Assembly (NCBI GenBank): GCA_044346175.1
Contig: JBIIZQ010000029.1
Location: forward strand, 1 to 21,474
From: JBJTUH01 sp044346175
GTDB lineage: Bacteria; Cyanobacteriota; Vampirovibrionia; Vampirovibrionales; JAJTHC01
Direction of reading: 5' to 3'
Length of the DNA: 21,474 nt
Part shown: positions 8,190-15,840 of the stretch, piece after piece
How positions within the stretch are numbered: position 1 is the first letter of the stretch
Layout of the letters: each line of letters starts with the position of its first letter
Made by a program: the position numbers and the translations under genes
The notes under the pieces: model-generated
What the model was told of the DNA's origin: nothing
The model's input: the letters and a program-made list of their open reading frames with translations, nothing else
The model's database searches: none

Positions 8190-9344
8190 ATGCCAGACAC
8201 TTTCAGCCTCATGCTTCAACCTGCCTTGGATACGATGCCTACCGATATTCCTGATTATATTTACCACGATTTAATCACCTACCTAGGTAATAAGCGGGGT
8301 TTGATGCCCTTTATTGCCCAAGGTGTTGCGAAAGTAAAGGCACTGTTAGGCAAAGATAGGGTGTCTTTTCTTGATTTGTTTGCGGGGAGTGGGGTCGTAT
8401 CAAGGTTTATGAAGGCTCATGCCCATACCATTGTATGCAATGATTTGGAAGATTACGCCTGTGTGGTTAACCGTTGTTACTTGAGCAATCGTTCTGAGGT
8501 GGATTTTGAGACGTTACAATACCATTTTGATTGGTTGCAAAAGGAAATAACCACGCATTGGACACGGGGCTTTATTGCCGAGCTTTATGCCCCTAGGCAT
8601 GACGATGCGATTCAAGAAGGTGAAAGAGTCTTTTATACCCGTAGAAACGCTGAGTTTATTGACACGGCACGTCAGCAAATAGCCCGTTTACCCATTGAGC
8701 TACAAAAGTTTTATCTTGCCCCCCTTATCGTGAAAGCTTCTGTGCATAATAATACGGCGGGGGTTTTTAAAGGCTTTTATAAAAATAGGCAAGGTTTAGG
8801 TGCGTTTGGAGGTGAAGGTGCCAATGCACTGGCAAGAATCAAAAGTGATATTGTCCTTCATTTACCGACCCTTTCAACGCATGATAATGACGTGCTGATT
8901 ACCCAAGAGGATGCGACTTGCTTTGGGGCATCCCACCAAGAAACCTTTGATTTGGTTTATTTAGACCCGCCCTACAACCAGCATCCGTACGGGTCGAATT
9001 ACTTTATGTTGAACCTTATTGCGAATTATGTGCCTCCTGCCTCCTACAGTAAAGTGAGTGGTATTCCTAACGATTGGAAAAGAAGCCCTTTTAATAAGCC
9101 ACAAAGTGCTAAAGAGGCACTTTTTACGGTGATTCATACTATAAAAGCACGCTTTTTTCTGATTTCTTACAACAGTGAGGGATTTATCAAAAAAGAGGAA
9201 TTTATTTCTGAGTTACAATCGTTAGGCAAGCTCACACTCCTTGAAACACAGTATAATACCTACCGAGGGAGCCGTAATTTGAGTTCTCGAGAACAGTATG
9301 TGACTGAATACCTTTTTCTCTTGCAAACGCATGTTTCACTTTGA
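8190..9344 (+). CDS. DNA adenine-N6 methyltransferase, D12 (Dam-like) class
   Basis: This 384-residue protein has the motif order of alpha-class N6-adenine methyltransferases (MethyltransfD12). YLGNKRGL (31-38) resembles motif X at the N-terminus, FLDLFAGSG (60-68) is the AdoMet-binding motif I, CNDLE (83-87) fits the acidic strand-2 position, a variable target-recognition region follows at about 90-230, and DPPY (259-262) is the catalytic motif IV. It would methylate adenine in a specific site that cannot be read from sequence. No restriction endonuclease is seen beside it, so it looks solitary: an epigenetic regulator or the remnant of a restriction-modification system. There is no clear ribosome site at ATG 8190; ATGs at codons 8 and 16 are alternatives. 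It probably shares a transcript with nadE, 26 bp downstream. Confidence 0.88.
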   Translation: MPDTFSLMLQPALDTMPTDIPDYIYHDLITYLGNKRGLMPFIAQGVAKVKALLGKDRVSFLDLFAGSGVVSRFMKAHAHTIVCNDLEDYACVVNRCYLSNRSEVDFETLQYHFDWLQKEITTHWTRGFIAELYAPRHDDAIQEGERVFYTRRNAEFIDTARQQIARLPIELQKFYLAPLIVKASVHNNTAGVFKGFYKNRQGLGAFGGEGANALARIKSDIVLHLPTLSTHDNDVLITQEDATCFGASHQETFDLVYLDPPYNQHPYGSNYFMLNLIANYVPPASYSKVSGIPNDWKRSPFNKPQSAKEALFTVIHTIKARFFLISYNSEGFIKKEEFISELQSLGKLTLLETQYNTYRGSRNLSSREQYVTEYLFLLQTHVSL

Positions 9345-9370
9345 AGCGACCCTCACTGAAAAATACCACC

Positions 9371-11632
9371 ATGACCACGCACTTTTATAACCATACCCCT
9401 TTTCAGCCTTTTGCCCCTAGTGGTCTTTCCGAGGGGTATACCCTCCTTCGTGAAGCACTCACCCAACAGCTTGCAGACATCACCGCACAAGCTTACCCGC
9501 TTGCCCCCGAGTCGTTTCAGTTTGAAGCACTTCCTCAGCTTTCAGAGGATGCGTTGGCATCGTTGTACCCCATGGCTGTAGAGGACGGCTTGAACCGTGA
9601 TATTTTAATCTGCCAGTGGCAACCCATCGTAGGACATATCGCCCATAATACGGCCATTGCCTTAGCAGCCATGCAACAAGCAGAAGCCCTTGGGGCTTCC
9701 TTGTTGCTATTTCCTGAAGGTTTTTTGTTCGGGTATCCCATGCGTGACCTCATCACTCGTTACCCTTGGAAGGTTGACCAACAGACGGAAGCCCTCACGC
9801 TGCTTGCAAAAGCCTCGGGGAAGTGTCGTGTGTTACTGGGGTGCGTAGAGCCAAACCCTGACTGGCACACCTGCCGTTCAGAAGCCCCTTGGCGTGCAAA
9901 CCCCAAACGTTTTTTTAACAGTGTGGCAGTACTGGGTGAGGGGCAGTTGCTGGGTGTGGTGCGTAAGCATGCCATGGCAACCTATCAGCAGTATGATGAT
10001 GAGCGTGTGTTTGAACCCTCCCAATATCTTGGGGTGCTACCCGCCATGGTGTGGGGTAAGGGACAAACGCATCCTGAGGTGCTTTCTGTGCTTGAACCCC
10101 TCAAAGAGAAGCCATTGTGTCTTACGCTTCCTGCTGATGACGAAGAAGTGTGTAAACATATAGCGGTTTTAGTATGTGAGGATGCTTGGCGATTCCCTGA
10201 GGGTGCTTTAAAGCGTTATCAAGAAGCGTATGCCTCAACGGATACGCCAACGATTGACCTGGTTTGTAACCTGAGTGCTTCCGTGGGGCGTGAAGCCAAG
10301 CAGACCCTCCGCCGTAAGCTTTTACAGTGTGCCAGTGCTGCAACAAGATGGCCTTTGCTGTACGTGAACCAAGTGGGTGCTATGGATGAATGCGTGTTTG
10401 ACGGCGATAGTCAGTTATGGGGAGCCGTTATCAAGCCTCAAGAAGCCCAAGAGCTTTGGCGTGCGGGTGCTTATGCCCCTGCCATGGTGGCACTGCCTTG
10501 GTCGTTAATACACTCCCCTACGAGCAACTCTTTACCTGTTCCCCTGCCTCCCATCCCCTCGGGTGAGGTGTATGAAAGTTATGTGCCTGAGGTGTTACCT
10601 GAAGCTTTACAAGCTGAACTGGCACGCTGTTTTGTGGCGTTACGGGTGGGCATACAAACCTACTTTAAGCACACGGGGCATCGTCGTGCGGTGTTGGGGA
10701 TGTCGGGTGGGTTAGATTCTGCCGTGACGGCTGCCCTGTTGGTGTTAAGTCTTGGCCCTGAAAACGTCTTAATGGTGAGTATGCCCAGTAAGCTCACCCC
10801 GCAAACGAACCAAGCGGATGTTATGGCCATGGCAAAAGCCCTTGGGTGTACGTTGTTGACATTACCCATGGCGGGTCATACTGAGGCGACGCTTCAAGCC
10901 GTGCGTCAAGCCATGACCACCACAAACACCCAAGCCCAAGCACAGCAAACCCCTGCATGGCAATGGGAGCCTGAGCCTGTAGGCTGGTCAACCGCTGGCG
11001 AGAACGTGCAGGCTATTCAACGGGCGACGATGTTACGCTTACTGGCGAATGATTATCAAGCACTGCCTATTGCCACGTCGGACAAGTCCGAGTTTTACCT
11101 TGGCTATGCCACGGTGAACGGGGATATGAGCGGTGCCTTAACCCCTTTAGGCGATGTTACTAAAACCAAAACCCGTGCCTTGGGGCGGTGGATAAATCAG
11201 CACACTGCCACGCTATGGCAATGGCTTGAAGCCGACGGGCTTACCACCGTAAGCACGCTGCCTACGTGTATCATTCCCCCTGCCATGGTGGAGCGTCCCA
11301 GTGGGGCTGACCTTGCCATCAATCCTGCCACAGGTAAACTGATGTTAGCTGAGGAAGCCCTGATGCCCTACGCTTTTGCCGATGAGTGTATTTGGCGTAC
11401 GGAAGTAAAGGGCGAAAGCCTTGCCGAGATGTTACAAACGCCGTTTTGGTTGGAAAGCCATGGCGGGTGTGAGGTGTTGGGTGCACAGAAACAGGCGTGG
11501 CTTGAGAAGTTTTTCAAACGGGTGCAAGGGGCAAGCTTTAAGTGGTGGGTGGCCCCCCCCATGTTACTGTGCGACCGTCTTACGTCGTTGGGGTCGAACT
11601 GCTATCATCACCCGATTCTGAGTCGGTTGTGA
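9371..11632 (+). CDS. nadE: Glutamine-dependent NAD+ synthetase
   Basis: The protein makes NAD from nicotinic acid adenine dinucleotide, ATP and glutamine-derived ammonia. The N-terminal nitrilase-type glutaminase domain has the catalytic triad Glu116 (FPEGF), Lys199 (VVRKH) and Cys269 (LVCEDAW). The C-terminal synthetase domain has the ATP-pyrophosphatase loop SGGLDS (445-450) and the conserved TSDKSE...GYATVNGDMSG block (569 onward). I use ATG 9371 (753 residues); a TTG at 9341 would overlap the methyltransferase stop codon and add 10 residues. It is long for the family, with extra sequence before the glutaminase domain and a Gln/Thr-rich insertion near 515-540. The C-terminus (HPILSRL) resembles the normal end of the family. 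Its last 53 bp overlap the convergent gene on the other strand. Confidence 0.95.
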   Translation: MTTHFYNHTPFQPFAPSGLSEGYTLLREALTQQLADITAQAYPLAPESFQFEALPQLSEDALASLYPMAVEDGLNRDILICQWQPIVGHIAHNTAIALAAMQQAEALGASLLLFPEGFLFGYPMRDLITRYPWKVDQQTEALTLLAKASGKCRVLLGCVEPNPDWHTCRSEAPWRANPKRFFNSVAVLGEGQLLGVVRKHAMATYQQYDDERVFEPSQYLGVLPAMVWGKGQTHPEVLSVLEPLKEKPLCLTLPADDEEVCKHIAVLVCEDAWRFPEGALKRYQEAYASTDTPTIDLVCNLSASVGREAKQTLRRKLLQCASAATRWPLLYVNQVGAMDECVFDGDSQLWGAVIKPQEAQELWRAGAYAPAMVALPWSLIHSPTSNSLPVPLPPIPSGEVYESYVPEVLPEALQAELARCFVALRVGIQTYFKHTGHRRAVLGMSGGLDSAVTAALLVLSLGPENVLMVSMPSKLTPQTNQADVMAMAKALGCTLLTLPMAGHTEATLQAVRQAMTTTNTQAQAQQTPAWQWEPEPVGWSTAGENVQAIQRATMLRLLANDYQALPIATSDKSEFYLGYATVNGDMSGALTPLGDVTKTKTRALGRWINQHTATLWQWLEADGLTTVSTLPTCIIPPAMVERPSGADLAINPATGKLMLAEEALMPYAFADECIWRTEVKGESLAEMLQTPFWLESHGGCEVLGAQKQAWLEKFFKRVQGASFKWWVAPPMLLCDRLTSLGSNCYHHPILSRL

Positions 11633-12779
11633 TGGGTTTAGCATTAGAAAATAGTGTTTTTAGTGATTGTATCTGATGAGGTAAATTGTTTATTTCTCTC
11701 TCGATTCTTGCCTGTAAGAACAATTGTGGCAAAGTTGGATAATATTTTGTTGCATTCTTTATAATGCTTCCCAGATTAGATAAATCATTTATTGCACTCT
11801 TTAATTTTGCTTGTGAGAATGCTTCTTGGAAATTTGGATAGGATGCCATTCCTTTCTTTGGGATTTCGCTAATAATCAGCCTGTTTTCACTTATTTCTTT
11901 AGTATTTTGGTCTGAAAGCTTTTTTATTTTTTTCTGCAATTTTGTTTCTGATGCTATCATTTTTTTGAGTTTTTGACTAATTTTTTTTGTCTTTTCCAGC
12001 TTTATATAATTCTCTGCGATATTATCAATCCATAATTCCATGGCGTTTATATTGCCTCTCATGAAACCCAAGGCTGTTATCAATTTATTCCACGCTTTAT
12101 AGTAGCTAATTTTATTTTCAAGAGGGCTATCGCTCACTTGTTTAATATTTATGCTTTTAACTATATCTTGCTCAAGTGTATATACAATAGTCGTGAGTAA
12201 TGTTGATGTTATTTCAAATGGTAATTCTTCCGACTTATCCTTAGATGATTGAGATTTAATATACCAGCTTTGAATGATACTTTTAAAAGTATCAGAAGTA
12301 TGTTCTAAGCATTCCTCAAACTCATTAAAAGATGTTGTCGGCATGACCTCATCAAGTAAATATCCAATAGGGAATTTACACTGAAGGTTGTTATCCTTTT
12401 TAAGCTCACTGTTATTTAGAAAATAGATTTGCTCAATAAACTTTAGTACATACTTAAATCCTTCATTAAATGAATTATTTTGTTTTAAAGCTTTTACGAT
12501 TTCAAGACTTGCGACATCTTGAGCAGTTACTAATGCTTTTGGTTTCTCTTTTTCTATAACTATCATTTGAGATGAAAGAAGTTGTACCCATAATTTATCT
12601 AAGTCAGCATTTTTAATAATATGTAAAAAATAACTGACTTTGTATACAGTATCAGAAGTAAAGTCTAAGTCAGCTTCTTCATAGACTTTTTTGTTTTTTA
12701 ACCATACTTTTAACACTTCTGTGATATTCTTGGTTAATGTATCTGAGTTTTTTTCATGGGGTGTTATTGAGCCTGTCAT
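11580..12779 (-). CDS. Unknown Lys-rich, probably coiled-coil partner of the KAP NTPase
   Basis: No family is recognised. The 399 residues are visibly more AT-rich in DNA, and richer in Lys, Ile, Asn and Ser, than the neighbours, pointing to horizontal origin. Residues 1-250 look helical and globular. Residues 256-300 are strongly charged (KLEKTKKISQKLKK..., LQKKIKKLSDQ) and probably coiled coil. Residues 314-380 contain two similar units, YPNFQEAFSQAKLKSAINDL and YPTLPQLFLQARIEREINNL. The last 17 residues (ITTDSESGDDSSSTPTT) are read from the antisense strand of the nadE 3' end. The ATG overlaps the NTPase stop codon (ATGA, 12776-12779), so the two are translationally coupled and probably work together. 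No signal peptide or transmembrane segment is seen. Confidence 0.75.
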   Translation of the reverse strand: MTGSITPHEKNSDTLTKNITEVLKVWLKNKKVYEEADLDFTSDTVYKVSYFLHIIKNADLDKLWVQLLSSQMIVIEKEKPKALVTAQDVASLEIVKALKQNNSFNEGFKYVLKFIEQIYFLNNSELKKDNNLQCKFPIGYLLDEVMPTTSFNEFEECLEHTSDTFKSIIQSWYIKSQSSKDKSEELPFEITSTLLTTIVYTLEQDIVKSINIKQVSDSPLENKISYYKAWNKLITALGFMRGNINAMELWIDNIAENYIKLEKTKKISQKLKKMIASETKLQKKIKKLSDQNTKEISENRLIISEIPKKGMASYPNFQEAFSQAKLKSAINDLSNLGSIIKNATKYYPTLPQLFLQARIEREINNLPHQIQSLKTLFSNAKPITTDSESGDDSSSTPTT

Positions 12780-14350
12780 ATAAAGAAATGGTTCTTAATA
12801 TCAGTTAGTGTACAGTTAGTCAATACTTTTTTTAAAGTGGCATGATGGTTTTGTGCTGTGCTTGGTTGTTTTAACACCTCAAAATAGTATTGAATGGGTG
12901 AAACAATACTTGCTAAGTAAGAAAAGGCATGCTTATTTTCCACTACTTGAGAGGGTCTCACTAATGACAACAAGTCTGCGACAGTCGTTTTAGGTTTATC
13001 TGAATTTAGTCTGTCATGTTCCCATATCAATAAAGCGGGGAGAGGTATTTCTGCTTCTGAAAGTGTGTAATGGGCTTTTAAAGTATTTGCAAGTAAGCGT
13101 TTTATTTTTCGTATTGGCTCAAGTCCGTTATTTTCTTCAAGATAACTTCTATAAGGCTTTAAGTCATCTGAGGATGGCTTAACCTGTTCAGCTATAGGAA
13201 GGTTTGTATATTCCTTGCATAAGTATGCCCAAAGGTCTTCAGTAGAAACATGAGGCAATGAAAACTCAAGCCATAGTATCTTGTCGAGATATTGTTTTGC
13301 TTCTTTATAACTATCTGCTTTATCAAGTTTTTTCTGTTCTGTGACTGCTTTTAATACATACGCTTTGTCATATGCTACGATGTAACGCATGTAGGGTAAG
13401 CTTGCAACACTTTTTAGAAAGTCAAGCACTTGGACTACTTCGGCATAATCAAGACGGTCAAGGTCATCCACAAACACATAGATGGGTGTCTTAAGTTTGT
13501 CAAGAGCTGTTTTAAGTACCTCTTTTTGTGTATCAAGCGAGGTACTATCTTCAATAACCCCCGCCATAAACTGGGTGACAAATGAAAGATGCCCTCCTGC
13601 TTTAGTAAAAGCGGTTGCCAGTGCTTTAAAGGCTCGATTCACAGCCTTTAAACTATCCCTTTTTAAGGACTTTTGATTCAGCTGCGTGGCGATGTCGTTA
13701 AAAAGAAGTTCGATTAAAGCTTCCTTCCCCTTGTATTGCCAAGGGCTGATGTCGATGATAATGGGTTTATCATCCTCTTGAGGTGTATGGGATACTGTAA
13801 GCCATTGATTCAATCTGTCGTAAATAGAGGCAAAAATTTCCCATGCCATAGACCATAATCTGGGTATCCAGCGATATACCATAAAGATTATAAAAATGCC
13901 CATGAGTATTGAGAAAAATAGCGTTCGTTCTTTGTTATCAGTACATAATAATTCCTGATACACTGACAAATCAGTTAAAAAAGTGAGTGCTTTTAATGTT
14001 AGAACAGGTTTTATTTCGTGAATAACTGATTCTTTAACATCATTTAAATAAGGAAGACTCCATAGTAGTGTACCTATCATAAAAAACCCAAAAATAAAAT
14101 TAGTATTATCAGTGATTGGTGGTGCAGATTTGTCTTCTTCCACTCCAAGTGCTTTTTTCAAACAGTTAAAATAAACGCTTTTGCCACTCCCCCACTCTCC
14201 CACAACGCCCATGATAAGAGGTTGTGGAGGTTGTGATTTTTCCCATGCCTGAATACACTTCACGACTACTTCAGCACTTTCGTTAAAACCGAAGTCTGCT
14301 TTATCAGGAGAGCAAGGGTCTGGGCTTAGTGATTGTGAGGTTTCAGGCAT
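12776..14350 (-). CDS. KAP-family P-loop NTPase with two membrane segments
   Basis: This 524-residue protein has the hallmarks of the KAP NTPases (named for Kidins220/ARMS and PifA). These are Walker A GEWGSGKS (51-58), two transmembrane segments inserted after it (about 84-101 and 144-161), the IDISPWQYKGKEALIELL block (199-216), Walker B YVFVDDLDRLD (291-301), a sensor-like AYDKAYV (326-332) and a late basic RKIKRLLAN segment (414-422). Family knowledge places the NTPase on the cytoplasmic face of the membrane; PifA, the founding bacterial member, excludes phage T7. The gene is followed by the partner with an ATGA overlap. AAGG lies very close to ATG 14350. The NTPase family is sure; an antiphage role is an inference. 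Confidence 0.9.
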   Translation of the reverse strand: MPETSQSLSPDPCSPDKADFGFNESAEVVVKCIQAWEKSQPPQPLIMGVVGEWGSGKSVYFNCLKKALGVEEDKSAPPITDNTNFIFGFFMIGTLLWSLPYLNDVKESVIHEIKPVLTLKALTFLTDLSVYQELLCTDNKERTLFFSILMGIFIIFMVYRWIPRLWSMAWEIFASIYDRLNQWLTVSHTPQEDDKPIIIDISPWQYKGKEALIELLFNDIATQLNQKSLKRDSLKAVNRAFKALATAFTKAGGHLSFVTQFMAGVIEDSTSLDTQKEVLKTALDKLKTPIYVFVDDLDRLDYAEVVQVLDFLKSVASLPYMRYIVAYDKAYVLKAVTEQKKLDKADSYKEAKQYLDKILWLEFSLPHVSTEDLWAYLCKEYTNLPIAEQVKPSSDDLKPYRSYLEENNGLEPIRKIKRLLANTLKAHYTLSEAEIPLPALLIWEHDRLNSDKPKTTVADLLSLVRPSQVVENKHAFSYLASIVSPIQYYFEVLKQPSTAQNHHATLKKVLTNCTLTDIKNHFFI

Positions 14351-14403
14351 AACCTTGCTTACTTCTCGATGCTATGTACCTTGGGTTTCAATACGTTGCT
14401 GAC

Positions 14404-14431
14404 ATGATACCCTTTATCGTACCACATGCAA
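14404..14431 (-). promoter_or_regulatory. Possible promoter for the KAP operon
   Basis: On the minus strand TTGCAT (14426-14431) and TATCAT (14404-14409) are separated by 16 nt, giving a predicted start about 47 nt before the NTPase ATG. The -10 fits well and the -35 only partly. The rest of the gap 14351-14656 holds REP-like copy C and no gene that I can support. Confidence 0.3.
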
Positions 14432-14518
14432 AAACAGTTTGGGTTAGGGGTTAGAGAGGCGTGCAGAACAATCGTATGAAGCCTTGCATCTAGCCTTAGG
14501 TTACTGAATACCTTATAT

Positions 14519-14598
14519 CGTCATTCCGACGGAAGTCGGAATCCAGAGAGCATGGCGTATCAACCAGAGATGGATACCGATTTTCATCGGTATGACGT
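14519..14598. repeat. REP-like paired palindrome, copy C
   Basis: Unit 1 (14519-14545) has the stem TTCCGA...TCGGAA. Unit 2 (14570-14598), inverted, has TACCGA...TCGGTA and the same TGAAAA loop as units at 4204 and 6041. It lies between the RelA/SpoT-domain gene and the KAP operon, so it may reduce readthrough between them or mark an old junction. Confidence 0.8.
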
Positions 14599-14656
14599 GA
14601 GAAAACAGGCGTTATTTCTATGACCTCAGGCACTAAAGTGCTTTTCCCCTCATTTT

Positions 14657-15805
14657 TCATGCCATTGCCGTAGAGAGAAGTGCCTCAAGGGTACTCACAA
14701 ACACTTGGGTATCAAGAAAATAGTTAGGGTACGCTTCTTTTAGGTGTTTCATGTCATCGAGATAAATCGTAAGCACCATCCCTTTTTTGTGCTTTTCATA
14801 GTTACGCTCAAAAGATACAAAGCTAGGCCCAAATAAAGAAGGCTTTTTAGGGACAGTTTTCCAATCTGCTTCCCATATCCAAACGTTCTCAGTCGGATTG
14901 CCACTTTCACGTTTTTGTAAAACAAGCATCACTTGCCCGTCATGCTTTTTGACTTTTTTAGCTTTTGAGGGTGGTGGGCTTGTGAGGCTTTTACAAGCTT
15001 TTGAAGCGTTTTTTAATGTATCTAGGGCTGTCGTTTGAGTTTCTAACTGGTTGGCATGGCGTAGGGCTTGCAGTAAATCGGTAGGGAGTTGTGCCTTGGG
15101 ATGGGTCTCTTTGTGTGCCAATACCTTGCTAGCAGCTTGGAAAAAATGCTCCCAGTTGGCATCCCAATCGCCCGTTTTGTAGTGCTTGTTTTGTATTACC
15201 CCAGCGACTTCAACCGCCGTTGCCCAAGCGTGTTGTAGTTTGGTGCGTACTTGTAATTCAATGGGTAGTGCTGTAAATATATCGTGGTTATGAACCACTT
15301 GTAGTTGTAAGTGCAAACTTCTGTAGCCATTGGCTTTAGGGTGTTGGATATAGTCTTTTGTGTCCTGAAGGGTGATGTGTCCTCGTCGTTTAGGACAGAA
15401 CGCCTCTTGGAAGGTGCTTACCGCATCGAGGTCATTTAAAATGATGCGTAATCCGCCAATATCTCCCATGGTCACTAAATTGTTAACGGTACCATTTGTG
15501 AGCTTAATACGGACTGACTCAAGACGTTTGAGTCTTTGAGCCAAAATGTAGTCTTTTTTCTTAAGCTTCATAGAGGTAATCAACACACTGTAGCACCGCT
15601 TGGCAACCTTGTGCATGGGGGTAATAAAAAGGTTGCGGTAAGCATCAAAGGCATCGCACGCTTCATCAAAGGCTTTACTGTAGGGGTCGGCTGTTTTAAG
15701 TACCTTCCCAATGGTTGTAATGGTACGTTTGCTCTGAAACGTTATAGTGGTACTGTTATAAGATGGGTTAAGCATGAACATGAGCGTACAGAGGGTTCCA
15801 TTCAC
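14657..15805 (-). CDS. RelA/SpoT-domain protein (nucleotide pyrophosphokinase, alarmone or toxSAS-like)
   Basis: The 382 residues contain a synthetase domain but no HD hydrolase, TGS or ACT domain. Visible synthetase elements are R-x-K-x-x-x-S-V-x-x-K-L (residues 91-102, the ATP-binding loop), Asp115 in GDIGGLRI, HPKANGYRSLH (155-165) and IELQVRTKLQHAWATAVE (182-199) with Glu183. All key catalytic positions seem present. The HAWATAVE form is seen in single-domain RelA/SpoT proteins, a group that includes fused or paired toxins such as CapRel and FaRel; whether this one makes (p)ppGpp or pyrophosphorylates tRNA cannot be told. Residues 240-290 are Lys/Ser/Pro-rich, then a C-terminal domain of unknown role. 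The start is GTG at 15805 with no ribosome site; ATGs at codons 9 and 11 are alternatives. It lies 35 bp after ccsB. Confidence 0.82.
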   Translation of the reverse strand: MNGTLCTLMFMLNPSYNSTTITFQSKRTITTIGKVLKTADPYSKAFDEACDAFDAYRNLFITPMHKVAKRCYSVLITSMKLKKKDYILAQRLKRLESVRIKLTNGTVNNLVTMGDIGGLRIILNDLDAVSTFQEAFCPKRRGHITLQDTKDYIQHPKANGYRSLHLQLQVVHNHDIFTALPIELQVRTKLQHAWATAVEVAGVIQNKHYKTGDWDANWEHFFQAASKVLAHKETHPKAQLPTDLLQALRHANQLETQTTALDTLKNASKACKSLTSPPPSKAKKVKKHDGQVMLVLQKRESGNPTENVWIWEADWKTVPKKPSLFGPSFVSFERNYEKHKKGMVLTIYLDDMKHLKEAYPNYFLDTQVFVSTLEALLSTAMA

Positions 15806-15840
15806 GGGGTTTCATGAGAGATGTAAAAGGAAAGCGTGGC

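Noticed and set aside
8128..8274. Possible leader peptide overlapping the methyltransferase start
   Set aside because: Its ATG directly follows the -10 box, so it lies upstream of the expected transcript start.
9371..11632. NadE as part of an NAD-based antiphage module
   Set aside because: The enzyme has all the marks of the normal housekeeping glutamine-dependent synthetase, and no NAD-depleting effector or reconstitution partner is adjacent.
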